A stretch of 64,000 bases of DNA from Blasia pusilla (GCA_050084515.1 CM114271.1:66588001-66652000), one strand, 5' to 3'; positions 35,130-47,665 are shown, numbered from the stretch's first letter. Notes: generated from the letters alone by a model not told the origin. Numbers and translations are program-made.

Positions 35130-36860
35130 AATCATCAAAGTTTGTGATGTCGTGCGTATACACATCGCTACATAATCTACATCGCTGGTCACATCTACAC
35201 CCCACACAACACCAATCTTCCCCAACATACGGATAGATCCACACATAAATGAAATACACTCATGCATATACACCACGGCCCGACCAACCGTGTCTATTAC
35301 AAGTCTCTTCAAGGTACTCACAAATTCCCCAACCTTCTTTTCTACCCTAAACTCACTCCCGTCCGGATCCTTATGCGGCCTCTATCCACGGGGCACAGTG
35401 CCCTATGCAAGCGCACCTCCTTAACGGGTACGCATCCCTGAGTCGCTTCTTATAGGCATCTCCGCACTTCTTCAACTTTCTCTCCCGATTGCCCTTCTTG
35501 CCACTCTCCGACTTTAACTCCGCTCCTTCTCCTGTCGATACAGTGCCCTATGCGGGTGTCCAGCATTCCATGAAGCTCCTTCCTCTTGCCTTATGCCACC
35601 TGCACCTTCTGCTTTGACGACCCCCATTTCCTCCCAAGTATAACTATACGGTGCCTTATGCACCTCTTACGCCCTTGGAGCTCCCTGCTCCTTCCTTTCA
35701 ACCCCACTCACAACTCCTCTTTCTACCCAGTCATAATGACTCCCTTATCCTCTCCCTTCATGTCTGAGTCCCGACGTCCTTATTGCTCTCATTCAATGCA
35801 CGGGTGCGACTCCCTATGAGCACACTTACCTCTATAGAGCCCCTACCTTCGTTAGCCCCCTCATGCCTTCTACTCTTGCATCCGCGCTCTAGCCCCACTG
35901 CATTTGGGTGCGCCGCCCTATGCAATTGCCAACTTCGGCTACCTCTTGACTTCCTTCCGCACTCCGGGCCCGACGTTGCTCTTCCTCCCAACCTGCGGTC
36001 TATTTTCTCCATCTTGGCTCCCTTTGCCACTGTGCACTTTTGTGGCTACCTCATCAGCGTACGCGACTAGGTATCTATACGCCTACGCGACCTAACTCTA
36101 ACCTAGGCGGCTACAACCTAGCCTGGACGCCTTTACTTGACAGCCCTCCGGCGGCTTCAAGACCTGAAAGGATGAACTTATCTCTCTTTCTTGACACTTT
36201 CCGCTATATCAACACTACTCTCCACCCGTTGCATCTTGCTATTGTCCTTCATCATCCTGCACTAACAAAATTTGAGAAAAACGGACAGCGCTTCCGTGCA
36301 TAACCTCCTGAACATTAAAATGACAACAAAAACGTCAACCAGAGTCTCAAAGGGCTCCCCACCAAGGCAACTCAATTTCCCGCATGCAAACAATAAAATC
36401 CATGCCCCCTTGCATCTTTCTCATGTAAAACATGAGTAGTAAAACCGGCTTACCCGGCCTAAAACTCCACTCATGAATCTACATCGGCATATCAAACCAC
36501 ATCCACCCTTTGCTATGAGGGAATTTAGACGCTAGCACCTTAACTCCTACACATCCACACACGTCTATGCAAGAGAGACACTCTTAAGGCTCAACATGAG
36601 AAATATGGCTTGGGAAAGCCTTCTTCCTCACTCTTATACCCTTGGTACGAGCCAAAAGGCTCTTCCCTCAAAATAGCCCTACCAACGGTAACCTGCGTGC
36701 ACGTGCTACCGGACTAAAACCAAAATAGGGAAATCGCCATAAACGATGATCCCACCATAACAAAGCTTTCGCCAACCTTGTCGGACATCTCGAGACGAAG
36801 TTACACCTGAACAAAATGGTGACTCTCTATGCCGTCGACGCGATAGAACTCTACCTTCGT
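35130..36860 (-). mobile_element. Non-coding part of another LTR element
   Basis: The - strand is purine-rich and runs into GCGATGTGTATACGCACGAC near 35150, the string that precedes the LTR in gypsy element 1. 36290-36860 resembles an LTR or leader in composition, with a GGAAGCGCTGTCCG-type segment like that in the gypsy leaders. No pol domain is visible. It may be a non-autonomous relative. The internal motif GCATAGGGCACTGT recurs several times. Confidence 0.45.
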
Positions 36861-37189
36861 CAAACTAAGATACAACAGTGATGCTTATTACAATCCATAA
36901 AATAGATACTCAATGAAGTCATGTACTAGAGATATGAACCCAATTGGGATATAACCCCTTGGATGGCATTGAAGGGTTTGTTCTAACATTTTGACCAAAC
37001 TCCTATTGTTGATTATCGTGAGTTATGATCTATACATGTAGCAAAGATTAAGAATTGAGGTTGTTTAGGATACTAGGTTATGTGTTTACTAATGGTATTG
37101 AGGCATATGACGAATTTGCAACTAAATTGTATCCATATTATGAGGATGTGAATGAGAGGTAGACATTATCATGAATGTTAACGATAATA
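36861..37189. other. Intergenic DNA
   Basis: No feature is recognised. Confidence 0.5.
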
Positions 37190-37192
37190 TTA

Positions 37193-37319
37193 AGTAAGGG
37201 ATCCCTATATTCCCTATATTAAGAGACCATGATACTCCTATACTCCCTTAATGAATACAGGGATCCCTTACTTATTAGGGATAGGGATCCCTTACTTATC
37301 CCTAATAAGTAAGGGATCC
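37193..37319. repeat. Nested inverted repeats (snap-back structure)
   Basis: A perfect 23-bp inverted repeat occupies 37261-37283 and 37297-37319 around a 13-bp loop. The left flank AAGTAAGGGATCCCT near 37193-37207 is also complementary to AGGGATCCCTTACTT at 37259-37273. The same GGGATCCC-containing word therefore occurs four times in alternating orientation, as in a foldback element or a miniature transposon. Confidence 0.85.
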
Positions 37320-37689
37320 TTATATTTATTTGCAAAAATCAAATTATTAAGAGAGTTGGAGAAGAAATGAAATATCGATCAAAGGGTGTGGATCAAGAGG
37401 TTGAAGAGTTTATAAAATTTTGAAGGGAGGTTAGGTGGGAATCTCCAAGCAACATGAATTCTTATAAGAAGATTTATTATTGCCACATATTGAATGATAG
37501 AGGCATAAACCATACAATTTTAGTACAAATCTATGTAATGAGGGTTTGGATGAAATTGGTGGTAGCAACTTTGCATTAGGATTAAGGCTTTAAGAAAATT
37601 CCCCATTCCTCTATTTTGGGAAGATAACATGTTGACTTGGTTAAAGATTATCTATAACTTATATGGGTAGCATATCATTTTTGGCTATC

Positions 37690-38010
37690 CTTTTTCTTTT
37701 TGGGTGCAGGGAGGGGGGAGTTTCTTTTAGCTCTTCCTGATAGTATAGAAGAAAAATACGAGATAGATGACTATCAAAATTCATTTATCTCATGTTAAGC
37801 CTTAGATGTACTTTTCCTTTTAGGGTTTTGGTTGGAGCTATGATGTTAGAGTTTAGATTCCTTTGTGGTGGAGGACATATGTGGAATGATACATGCAACC
37901 AACTTCATTAAGAGTGAAGTTGGTTTTGTGTGCCATTTTTTCCTGTGATTTAGGTTTAGTATTCTTGATGAACATGTGTGATCATATTTACGGGTGTATC
38001 CAAATCTTTC
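37690..38010 (+). repeat. Dispersed repeat family C, copy 2
   Basis: This is the direct-orientation counterpart of 20760-21040, best matched at AGAGTGAAGTTGGTTTTGTG and the next 90 bases. Confidence 0.5.
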
Positions 38011-39289
38011 TACAATGTTTGAAGATTGGGCTTGATTGGAATCGTGTGGGTGTGAATTCGAATAAATAAAGATTAGATAGAATAGTGACGTGTATATAAA
38101 CGACAAGTTGCTAAAGCTGTAATCCTCGAATATAGGGTTTAAACTTTAAGCGCATTATAATTCCATGTCTTCTTCAATAAAGTAGAGTTGAGGGATTTGT
38201 AAGAGAGTATATATATGACACCTTAAATTTTAATTAAAGAATAGGATCTATATTTATATCCCAACAAGATAAAGTTCATTAGGCTATAATATAGCTTAGA
38301 TTCAAATGAGATTTAGATTTAGGCTTGGATCGTGATGGTTCACGATACTTGCAATAATCCACGGAGAGAGGATTTGAAATAGCCATCAGCCCAATGAAAA
38401 TAATATTATCAGATTAAGAGGAAAAACCAATTAAGAGGAAATTCCATATGTGGCGAATAATTTTAGAGAAGAAAGCTTAACCCTATGGACTGATTATATT
38501 ATATGTATCCCATTTATGTATTCTCCTAAGCGAGAGTCCCTTTGTAGTTGTGATATAGAATAAATATCCGTGCATCATTTTTTGTACTCTTGTTGAAATT
38601 AAATTTCCTCAAAAGGAATAAATAGGTTGAGAATACATGAAGGCCTTGTTGTTATTATGCTTACTAGTAAGATACATGTGACACAGGGCACAATACAATA
38701 TTAAACCCAATATAAAAAGTAACTATATCATATTCTCAAATTTTGATATATGTAGGAAATGATGATTCTCCCGTTGACACCATATGTTAGCCAAGGAGGT
38801 GCTACAATGGGAAAGTAATCCTCCCTTTTAATAATATAAACTAGTAAATTTCCCTAAGGCTTGTGCTATGCATGCTCTCTTCTTTAACATGCTACCTTCC
38901 CACCACCCTCCTACACAATTCATCTAGTCAAAACTACATCAAATATCCATTCACCTTTGCCATATGTGGCCATGTTTGTAGCCCAAACATGTGGCATAAC
39001 CTCTTAGAAACATGTGGCAAAAAAGTGTGGCCATGGAGGAAGCTATCCTCTACTGTATAGATAGACATAATATCCCAATATTATGAAGTTGGAGTGGAGT
39101 ACCCCATGGAATTAAAAAAAAAAACTACAAATAGTAAATGGATGCCAAAAAAGAAAGAAAATAATATCTGATATTCTCTCCTAAACCATAAAGTGAAAAA
39201 TAAAAAAGAAGCAGAAATACATTTAGGGTGTCCCCTGAGTCCCCCTCCTATACGCGTACCACGCAAATATTCGGAGCGGTATTTATTAC
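38011..39289. other. AT-rich intergenic DNA upstream of the receptor gene
   Basis: No gene is recognised. Base composition changes sharply to GC-rich at about 39290. Confidence 0.55.
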
Positions 39290-41437
39290 CGGCCAGTACA
39301 CATAAGTGAAATAAATATACTTTAGGCTCACCTTATTCACGCCACTTTGCGGCCGACAATAATGAATTCGACGGCCGAGGCCCCAACGGTGGCCGAAGTT
39401 TCAAACCCGACTCCCGTCGGGTTTGAAACCCCGCAGACGGAGAGGCGTCCACCAACGCGGGCGACGGACGGAAACATTTAGGGTTGCGATCGCGCGACGC
39501 GTAGACGGACGGCAATGTCCCGGGACGGGACGAGAGAGAGAGAGAGAGAGAGAGCGCGACGAAGGACTCTCTCTAGCTCGCGGGTGTCGGGCGAGGCCCG
39601 CTCACGTGCTCCTGCACTACTACCAGTACAGTGAAGTGCGGCTGCAGGGGCCGCCTCGCAACAGCAGCTGCAGTGATCTCTCTCTCTCTCACTCTCACTC
39701 ACTAACTATCCATGTAGTGGCGAATGATAAGGAGTTTGAGCTCGCGGCTGCCTCTGCCGGCGTGCTGGCTATCGTATCCTGAAGTGGGGTGGGGGCGGCT
39801 TTGGCTGCTACCGGGGAGAGCGTCGTGGCGCCCGCGGCGCAGCCGAGCGGAGCAGATTCGTCCGCTGGTCGACTTCGCTCGCGCATAGAGAGAGAGAAGT
39901 TGCTCCGTGCGGAGTGCGTAGCAGTAGCTTGTCGCGGGCCTGGATTCACGCCGAGGCTGTCTCTCGGGGGCTAGAGCTCGAAGAGAGGAGGGGAGGCGAG
40001 GAATCTCAGCTACGTCACGTTTCGCGGGGCTTGTCGTTTGTAAGGCTTGTCACTTTTGAGCGAGGCTCCTTAAGGTCCGCTGCTCTGGTAGCGAGAACTT
40101 CCTCCGTCTCGCTCTTCCCTTTTGCATTCATGCACGCCCACGCGCTGCAGCACCGTTGCGCTTGTCTCTTCTGCTTCCGCGGACCCACACACAACCTCTT
40201 CCTTTCCTGCTTCATCATCATCGTCATCATCATCATCTTCTTCTTCTACTTCTTCTCCTCCTCCTTTCGCACCCTCCTCCTCTTCCCCTCGGGCTTCGTC
40301 TGCTAGCCAGCTCCCTTCCCCCCGGCGTTGTGGATTCACTCCTGTGGAGGACGAAACTCGCCCGCTCGCATCTCATCCTCCTCAGAGGTCCGGTTTGCGT
40401 CAGCCCCCTCCCTCGTACGCTCTCTCCCAGACGTTATCGTCGGGTCTCTCTGGAGATCTAGCTTCGAGAAGAGAGCGAGAGCCAGGCGCGAGATTGCTGC
40501 TACCTGGTTTCTGTCCGGCCTCGAAAGCCGCCCCTGCTGCGTCGGCGAGAGTGTCGTTAGCTGAGAAGGGGCCGTCGAGTCTGGCGATGGTAGGAGTGAG
40601 CTGGGGAATGGGCGTCGACATTCTCCTGTAAGGCAAGCGCAGAGCTGGAGAGGGCGATGCGAGAGAGTGAAGTGAGCGAGAAGTTGTGGGTAGACTAACT
40701 CTCGTCTGCGTGTGCTAGGTTGCTAGTCATTGCGAGAGAAATCTCGAAGATGAGAGCGTACAGGGGCTGGAAGAGAAGAGCGTTGATGGGAGATGGTGGG
40801 ATGTGGGCGTGGTTGGAATGAGGCCAGCAAGAGGTGGAGCAACAGGTGGTAGCTTGAGGCGAGAGGCAGTGTCTCGCGTCGCAGCCTGTGGCGGTCGTGG
40901 GAGCCTTGGAAGAAATCTGCCGAATCCGGATATGAGAAAGGGACTGCAGCTGTTGTGGGAAGCTGGCGCAATGCGGAATCCGCTGCAGTGGGAGCGCCGA
41001 AGCTGAGGCGTGCAAAATTCGAGCGGTCGAGTAGAAGTGTGCCATGGTGTGGGCATTTCGGAGCGGCAGCAATTCGACACTCGTGACGAGATGGGAGGGG
41101 TGAATGGCTTTGCCTTCTCGAAACGAGCAGAGCGCCATGGGTCGTAGGGTCCATCGGGTCCTGCTCTCTCAGCTGTTGGATGCCGTCACGTCCGTCGCGC
41201 AGAGAACAGCTGCCGGTTCCTGAAGGTTCAAATTGGTGGAGGTCGTAAGGTTTGAATTCCTCAACTCGACTTCGAAGGATGCTGATGACTCCAGGGCCGG
41301 ACATCGAAGGAGGACTTGCGAGCTGGAGAAAGTCGACAGGCCAGGTATGATCGGCGAAAGGACGAACTAAGAACCGCCGCCGAGTCGAAGCGGGAGCTCC
41401 TATTCTCACATCGGTACTGCACTCTCGCAGTTTCAAC
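39290..41437 (+). promoter_or_regulatory. GC-rich promoter and 5' leader region of the receptor gene
   Basis: This 2.1-kb GC- and CpG-rich stretch precedes the receptor start codon. It contains a (GA)n run at 39531-39554, CT-rich runs at about 39675-39705, and a TCATCATC/TTCTTC/CTCCTC block at about 40210-40270. Pyrimidine-rich long leaders are common in plant receptor genes. The transcription start was not located and no clear TATA box is assigned. Upstream ATGs exist, so translation control by upstream frames is possible. Long open frames here on both strands come from the high GC content and low complexity. Confidence 0.5.
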
Positions 41438-44400
41438 ATGGGTATTTTCCATCGCTGGGCTCTGTGGGGGGCGGCTGTCATCCTGGTCTTCTCGGCGGGT
41501 TGCATCGGGGATCCTAATCCCCTTCCGCGTCCTCAATCGCTCAACGAGACGCAAGCGATGCTAGCCATCAAGCAGTCCTTCGAGATCGGCGAATCCACTT
41601 GGCCCATTCTCTCGGATCCGTGCACTGCCTGGGAGGGAGTGACATGCGACGTCGGTCATGTGGTGGGTATCTCAATTTGGGGGACGGAAGTGACTCGGGA
41701 GAACGGCAGTGGCCTCCCGCTGATCTCCATGGATTCATTGCAGCAGCTGCCCTCTCTGAAAAGCCTGGCCATCCGCGATTTCCCTTCATCGGGCGCACTG
41801 CCTGCGTGGCTGGGCAATCTCACAACCCTCGAAAGTCTCGACCTTTCGAATTGTTCTTTGAACGGTAGCATCCCTCCGTCTCTCGGTCAGCTGGTGAATC
41901 TCCGGAACCTCACCCTCTCGCAGAATGACTTGTCCGGAGGCATCCCGTGGAGCTTCGGCGCTCTGGCGAACCTCTCGGTCCTGGATGTGTCGCAGAACAT
42001 GCTGAGCGGTGCAATTCCCGAGAATGTGGACAATTTGTACAACCTGCGACGCCTGATTCTGGCCGGGAATCGGCTGCAGGGATCTGTTCCTTCTCGACTC
42101 GGGAGTCTGCGATTCTTGTCCGAGATAGATGTATCGCGAAATAACATCTCTGGTGCCGTCCCTCCCGAGCTTGGCAATCTCACGAAACTCGTCAGTTTGA
42201 AACTCAACGACAACTTCATGAGCGGAATAATGCCTCCGGAAATCACTCTGTGTTCCGAGCTCCAGGTGCTGAGTTTGGCTGGTAACTTCCTCACGGGAAA
42301 CCTGCCGCTGTCCATGGGCTCGCTGCTCAACTTGGTGGATCTCAACCTCTCCCTCAACAACCTCTCCGGAAGCATGCCACCCGGCTGGGAGAGCCTGGTG
42401 TCACTCAAATCCGTGGACCTGTCTCACAATCTCTTCTTCGGGCCCATACCAGCCGATCTCACCGGCATCGGCAGCATGTCGATGCTGAATGTTTCCGACA
42501 ATTTCTTCAACGAGTCCCTCCCCGCCGCCCTTCCCAACATCACCGTCTCGAAGAAGAATTGCTTCTCCAACGTCTCCAGGCAGCACACGGTGCGCGCCTG
42601 CGGGAAGTTCTACGCGGACCATGGAATTAGCATTCCCAAAGCTCCCGCTCCGTCCCCTGCGGGCGGTGGCTCCGCTGAGATAGTGCCCGGTGCACCATCT
42701 CCCCCGCGAGCTGGTTCCGCGAGAGGCATGCGGGCGAAGAGAAATCAGCGCTTGGTGCCACTGCTGGCTGGAATCGGGGGAGGCCTAGGTTTTATCATTC
42801 TCGTGGGATTGTTTGTGCTTTGCATTCACACGATGGAAAGGAAGGATCGGTCTGTGTCCAGCAGAGGCGGGGGCGCTGAGGCAGGATTCGGTTCAGGAGG
42901 CGCGGGCATCATAGTCAGCCGCTTGGGCGAGGCGTTCTCTTACGCGCAGCTGCAGCATGCGACGAAGAAATTCAGCGCCACGAATCTCATCTGCCAGGGT
43001 CATTCCGGCGATCTGTACAAGGGGCTTCTGGAGGGAGGTACGACTGTGGTCGTCAAGCGCATGGAAAGCTCCAAATTCAAGAAGGATTCGTATGTCCCGG
43101 AGCTGGAAGTCTACGGGAGAGTGTCGCACTCTCGCCTAGTCTCTCTCGTGGGCTACTGTCTGGAGCGAGACGACGAGAAGCTGTTGGTGTACAAGTATAT
43201 GCCCAACGGGGACCTCGCTTCGGCTCTCCACACCAAAGGCAGTCCGGGCCCCGGCGATGTCCTGCGTTCTCTTGACTGGATCACTCGCCTGAAGGTAGCG
43301 ATTGGGGCTGCTGAGGCCCTGGCATATCTGCACCACGACTCAAGTCCGCCTCTCGTCCACAGGTAATTTTTTCTCACTCGATTTCTGGCCTCATTTCTGA
43401 GCGAGAAATGAGGCCATTCTCAGTCTGCTTACTTAGTAGACTTCAGTCGTCCGCACTGACGGGTGCGTTCTGTTGGAAGCGTTCGGATCATACCCAGCAC
43501 TGTGCAAATGCGGCAAGAGTCGTCGGACTCGAATGTTGACATGCGGACGGACAGATGCGGTAGATGTGCGCGCTTGTTTTCGTCTGTGATTATGTCGGAT
43601 GGTCCGGGCGCCTGATGGCTCGGGGGAGGTCCGATTATGACGCACAGCACTAGATTGGTGTGTGGAAGATTTCCTTCCAATGCTTCTGGCACAAACGGAT
43701 CAGTTGAATTCTCACCCTCATGGCTGGATATGCACTTATAGTTGAGGTTTCCCATCGCACGTCTCGAGACTTTACTCGAATGGAAGCGAGGTTCGATCGA
43801 TGACGATCGTAGAGGACGCTCCGGTGTGTGATGTCTCTTCTGCATGGACAGTGCAGGTGTAGAATCTCGCATTCGATGGTTTGAATGTCATGAGGTGCGA
43901 ATCAGTGTAGCGAATCTTAACGGATCGTCGTTCGTGTGCGCAGGGATATCAAAGCGAGCAGCATTTTGCTGGACGACAAATTCGAGGTGAGACTCGGGAG
44001 CTTGAGTGAAGCGCGGTCTCAAGACGGTGACTCACACCCGGGTTTAATTCGTCGACTTCTTGGACTCTCACAGTGAGTGTTTGGCTCCCCTCCATCCGAC
44101 ATCGTTTCTGATTCTTCATGATGTCATCGTTCATCCAGAGCATAATCGTTTGAGTTCACAAACCGATCACGTTGATTTCAGACCTCATGCCTCGCACTCA
44201 TACCAAATTCGCTGTGATTGTCCGTTTTGTGTGCAGATCCTCCGACCAAGGACTGCGTGATGCAGGTGGGGTTCTTTCGTCTCCTCCGCTCATAATCTTT
44301 ATTGTTTTTTAAGACGCTGGTTTGGATAGATTTGCATTTGCGGCGGTTGTTTTTAAATTTTGTTTTCTTTATTATTTCTCCGTTTCGACCGAAGACGTCG

Positions 44401-45374
44401 CCAGTCCTAGTTCGGTCGTGTTTCCTCGAGTCGGTGGTTTGAACAAGGTTTCAACGTCTCGCTCTCGCGGTGTACTCCTGGCGGTCCGAGAGTTGTTGAG
44501 CTCCGCACTTCATCAGCTCGCGGGGTCCCGAAACATGGTCTCCGCGAATGCGTTGAATTTTCTAGATTATTACAGTACTGTTTTCGGTTGGCATGGGTCG
44601 GCGTACTTGCTCGAGAGGAGTCGGTCAATTCCTCGACATGAGTGGTAGGCGGGAATCAATTCGCCGTTCTGGATTCAAATCTCGATGAGGAGATTCTGTC
44701 CAGGGCTGGGTAGCGTGCATGGCTCTCGGGCATTTAATGTGTGGACCGCACTGTTCAGTGGAATGACGTGAGAATTTCGTGGTGGTTCGCGATGATCAGG
44801 GCAAGCGGTGGTCTCCTGCGCGCACGACGTGTATAGCTATGGCAAGGTGCTGCTGGAGCTGGTGTCGGGCAAGCTGGGGATCAGCGGAGTGTCTGATCCG
44901 AGAACGGACGCATGGCTGGACTGGGCGGTCCCGTTGATCGACCCGCACGATAAGGAGTCGCTGCCGAAGCTGGTAGATCCCTCGCTGATCGTCGACGAAG
45001 ATTTGCTGGAGGAAGTGTGGGCCGTGGCCATCATCGCCAAGGCGTGTCTGAATCCGAAAGCGCAGAAGCGGCCCAGCATGCGCCATGTGCTCAAGGCTCT
45101 GGAGAACCCCCACAAAGTGGTCCGCCAAGACTTCCAATTCAGCGACACTCTCGCGCTGCGGACGTCCTCCCATAGCTCGTGGAACGAGGCCCTCTTCGGA
45201 AGTTGGCGGCACTCCTCCGTCATCCCCGGCACCCTCCGCGAAGAGTACCAGATGAAGGTCGGGGGAATCAGCGCCGGCGCCCGCGTCGAGTACCCCCAAT
45301 CTCACACCCGAAGGGGATCCAGCGACATCGTCCCTGAGCCCATCTCCGAAAACGACTATCCCCGCTCTCGATGA
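41438..45374 (+). CDS. LRR receptor-like pseudokinase, At2g16250-type (4 exons)
   Basis: Inferred exons are 41438-43362, 43944-44072, 44237-44265 and 44800-45374, which together encode 885 residues with GT-AG introns throughout. Order: signal peptide (about 1-24); LRR N-terminal domain with W-x-G-V-T-C; about ten LRRs (about 100-365); a Pro-rich juxtamembrane stretch; a membrane helix (about 438-465); a kinase-like domain (about 505-805); and a Ser/Arg tail. The kinase keeps the ATP-binding Lys (K540) and the HRD Asp (643). It has Ser648 for the catalytic-loop Asn and lacks DFG (R-L-G-S-L-S instead). This points to a pseudokinase signalling through partners at the plasma membrane. The C-terminal part (DPSLIVDEDLLEEVWA, RPSMRHVLKALENP, SWNEALFGSWR) matches my memory of the Arabidopsis At2g16250 group. 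The ATG at 41438 opens directly onto the signal peptide. Confidence 0.9.
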
Positions 45375-46962
45375 TCCCCCCCCTCTCTCTCTCTTTCATA
45401 TTCAAGGGCTCTACATGGAGCTATCGGGTCATCATCATCGTCTCGCTGACCGACTGACTAGAAGGAAGGAAGGAAGGAAGGAAAGGAAGAAAGGCCGGGG
45501 GCCTGCATGGTTTGATCAAGTACATTAATCAAGTTTTCACCACAGAGGTTCCCAGCCCGGGGGTTTGTAAAATAGGCAAGGGAGGAAAGAGAAGCTAGTA
45601 AGCTACTCCGCAACCCGAGTGTGGGTTGCGGTTGGAGGAGGAGGAGGAGGAGGAGCTCTAGTCTAGTGGTGTAGTGTAGGTACAGGAAAGTGTAGGGTTT
45701 CCTTCCATAGCAGTTATAGCAGGAGGGGATCGACTTACGAAGTGAGGAGAGGGCAGACTGAAAAACAGGCTCGCGTTGACTCGCCTGCGTGTGTGTATAT
45801 GGCGAATTATCATATGGCACCTTCTCCTTTCGGATCATCATTTCACAAGTTTTCTCTGGCCGTGTCCGTCTGGTCTGGTTTGTGTGGATGTCCAATGCCG
45901 TGGTTTTCCGCCATTTCCTTCGGAGTGTCCGAACCGCAAGGCTCGATCGCCGCGCCGCTCGTCACGCAGGGCGCCGTCGTGACCGTTTCCGGTCTCGGAT
46001 GCCGTAGCCGTGATTGGTTGGACTAACGAGCTCCCCCCCATCTCCCGCCGGCGGCGGCCGGAGTCAATGCCGTCGAGCGCCAAACGAGGCCTTTTCGGAG
46101 ATGGTAGCGGTCTACGAACGAGTCTGCAACGCACCCGCAGTCGCGGACGCTCCGAGGATAGAAAGTGTGCTGCCATAGCAAAAGCACATAGGTCCCGCAA
46201 AGCTGGAGTGTGATGTCGCAGGAGAAGAGCTAGATAGAGAAAGGGGCGTTTTCGCGAAGAGAGGACGGGGAGTTGTCGTGACGGCATCGGACGTCGCGCG
46301 TCCCCTGGGCAGGGAACATTTATGGAGCACCAGCTACCAGGTGAGGGAGCTTGAAGGGAGTGGGCACACAATAATATGGACTCAGGTTCTCAGGGCTCCT
46401 GTAATCGAGATCGCGCTCTGACACTTCGCTGTCGTGAGCGTAATCACTGCCCACCGTCTCGAGCATCGTGCCGAACAAATGAGAGTGGGTACAATTGTAA
46501 TTGCAAGATTATTACTATGTAAGTTGCACCGCACCCACCAGCCTGTCGCAATAACCTGGAGCTCCGCCTCTACTCGATGACCGCCCCTGCCCATTTACTA
46601 CTCCTTCCCTCTCCGTCCGTCCGTCCGCTCCAGCGGAGAACCTTCCCTCCCTACCGATCGCCATCCCCCCGGGGCCACACCGCGACTCCGTGCGCTCCAG
46701 GCTCTGCCAGTCCTTACAGTCTTCTTCGACTCTTCTTCCCCGTCGCAGGCGCGCGGCAGCAGCGGCACAAACAGAGCCAAACGGTTTCGTCTGCGAGCGA
46801 CGAGATACCTCGTATCTCGATCTCGCACGTTTGCGCTCTGATCTCATTCGCCTCCCCGACCGTAGCTAGAAATTCTCCTCCTACAGCAGCATAGCTGGGT
46901 GCGATCGGATCTGTCGCAGACCACTCCGCGCACTCCAGAATCGCGAAAACTACGACTAAAAA
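45375..46962. other. 3' flank of the receptor gene, GC-rich, no gene seen
   Basis: Short AAGG, GAG and CT repeats occur at 45375-45660. Several GC-rich open frames on both strands lack domains. 46560-46960 is pyrimidine-rich on the + strand, like a leader of a further gene starting near 46963. Confidence 0.5.
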
Positions 46963-47049
46963 ATGCCGGTGTCGTCTGCGTCCGGCGCCAGCGCCAGCGC
47001 TCGGGCTCCGCGGAAGACGTTTGGAAATGGGAATTCTGTCTTCATCTAG
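46963..47049 (+). CDS. Possible 28-residue first coding exon or small ORF
   Basis: ATG after AAAAA opens an Ala/Ser-rich frame (MPVSSASGASASARAPRK) that ends at TAG, 47047-47049. It follows a CT-rich leader-like stretch, as gene starts do in this GC-rich zone. No splice donor is obvious and no continuation was found. It may be the 5' end of a host gene disrupted by rearrangement or by the nearby MULE, or chance. The product is not recognised. Confidence 0.25.
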   Translation: MPVSSASGASASARAPRKTFGNGNSVFI

Positions 47050-47379
47050 AGTACTTCACCCACCACTACTACTAGTCCCTACTAGTACTACCCACGTTCG
47101 AGCTGACTCACGGACTATGGAGATTCGATCCGTCCGTTCGTGGATGCAGGGCCGGATGACTGGGACTGGCCGGTGGCTCTGCAGAGGCCGTGGACGTTCT
47201 AGGATATACGTCCGGGCAGGTCAGGTGACTCGGGTTAGGTTAGTCCATAAACCGTCCGCCAAAAGTTGCTGGAGGCGAAGTTGGGCCTGTGGGAGTGGTG
47301 GTCGTGCTGACAGGGCACGACCATCGTCCATCCATCCAGCCGTTCGTCCAAAGCTGCGGAGAAGTTACCGTTGGAACGA

Positions 47380-47665
47380 AAGCTACGTCGTGGATCCATC
47401 CCGTCCATCCAAAGCTGCGCAGTGACGATCCCCGTCCGCTCTCTATCCATCCTCAGCTCTGCTGATTGGCTCTCAACTTACGCCGTCCATGGTATATCTC
47501 CGGCGGGCTATCCATCCATCCAATGTGGCGGACCGAGAGCGCCGTCTCAGCTTATCGTCTACGGCAGGCTATCCATCAGATCTCGGCGACGCAGAACTTC
47601 GTAACTGGCCGTCCAGTTACCCCATCCATGATTGCCGTCTCCGGCGAGCTATCCATCCATCCATT
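47380..47665. repeat. Degenerate minisatellite with CTATCCATCC core
   Basis: Units of the form CCGTCTCCGGCGAGCTATCCATCCATCC recur about four times with variable spacers between 47400 and 47665; related CCATCCATCC strings lie at 47325-47345. Confidence 0.6.

Noticed and set aside
40122-40631. Ser-rich 169-residue frame upstream of the receptor
   Set aside because: It reads simple TCA/TCC/TCT repeats and overlaps the GC-rich leader; no domain.
40695-41554. Long - strand frames (up to 260 codons) overlapping the receptor 5' region
   Set aside because: GC-rich shadow frames with no domain or splice context.
45458-46371. Several 60-180-codon frames downstream of the receptor
   Set aside because: Overlapping frames on both strands in GC-rich DNA; none has a domain or consistent start context.
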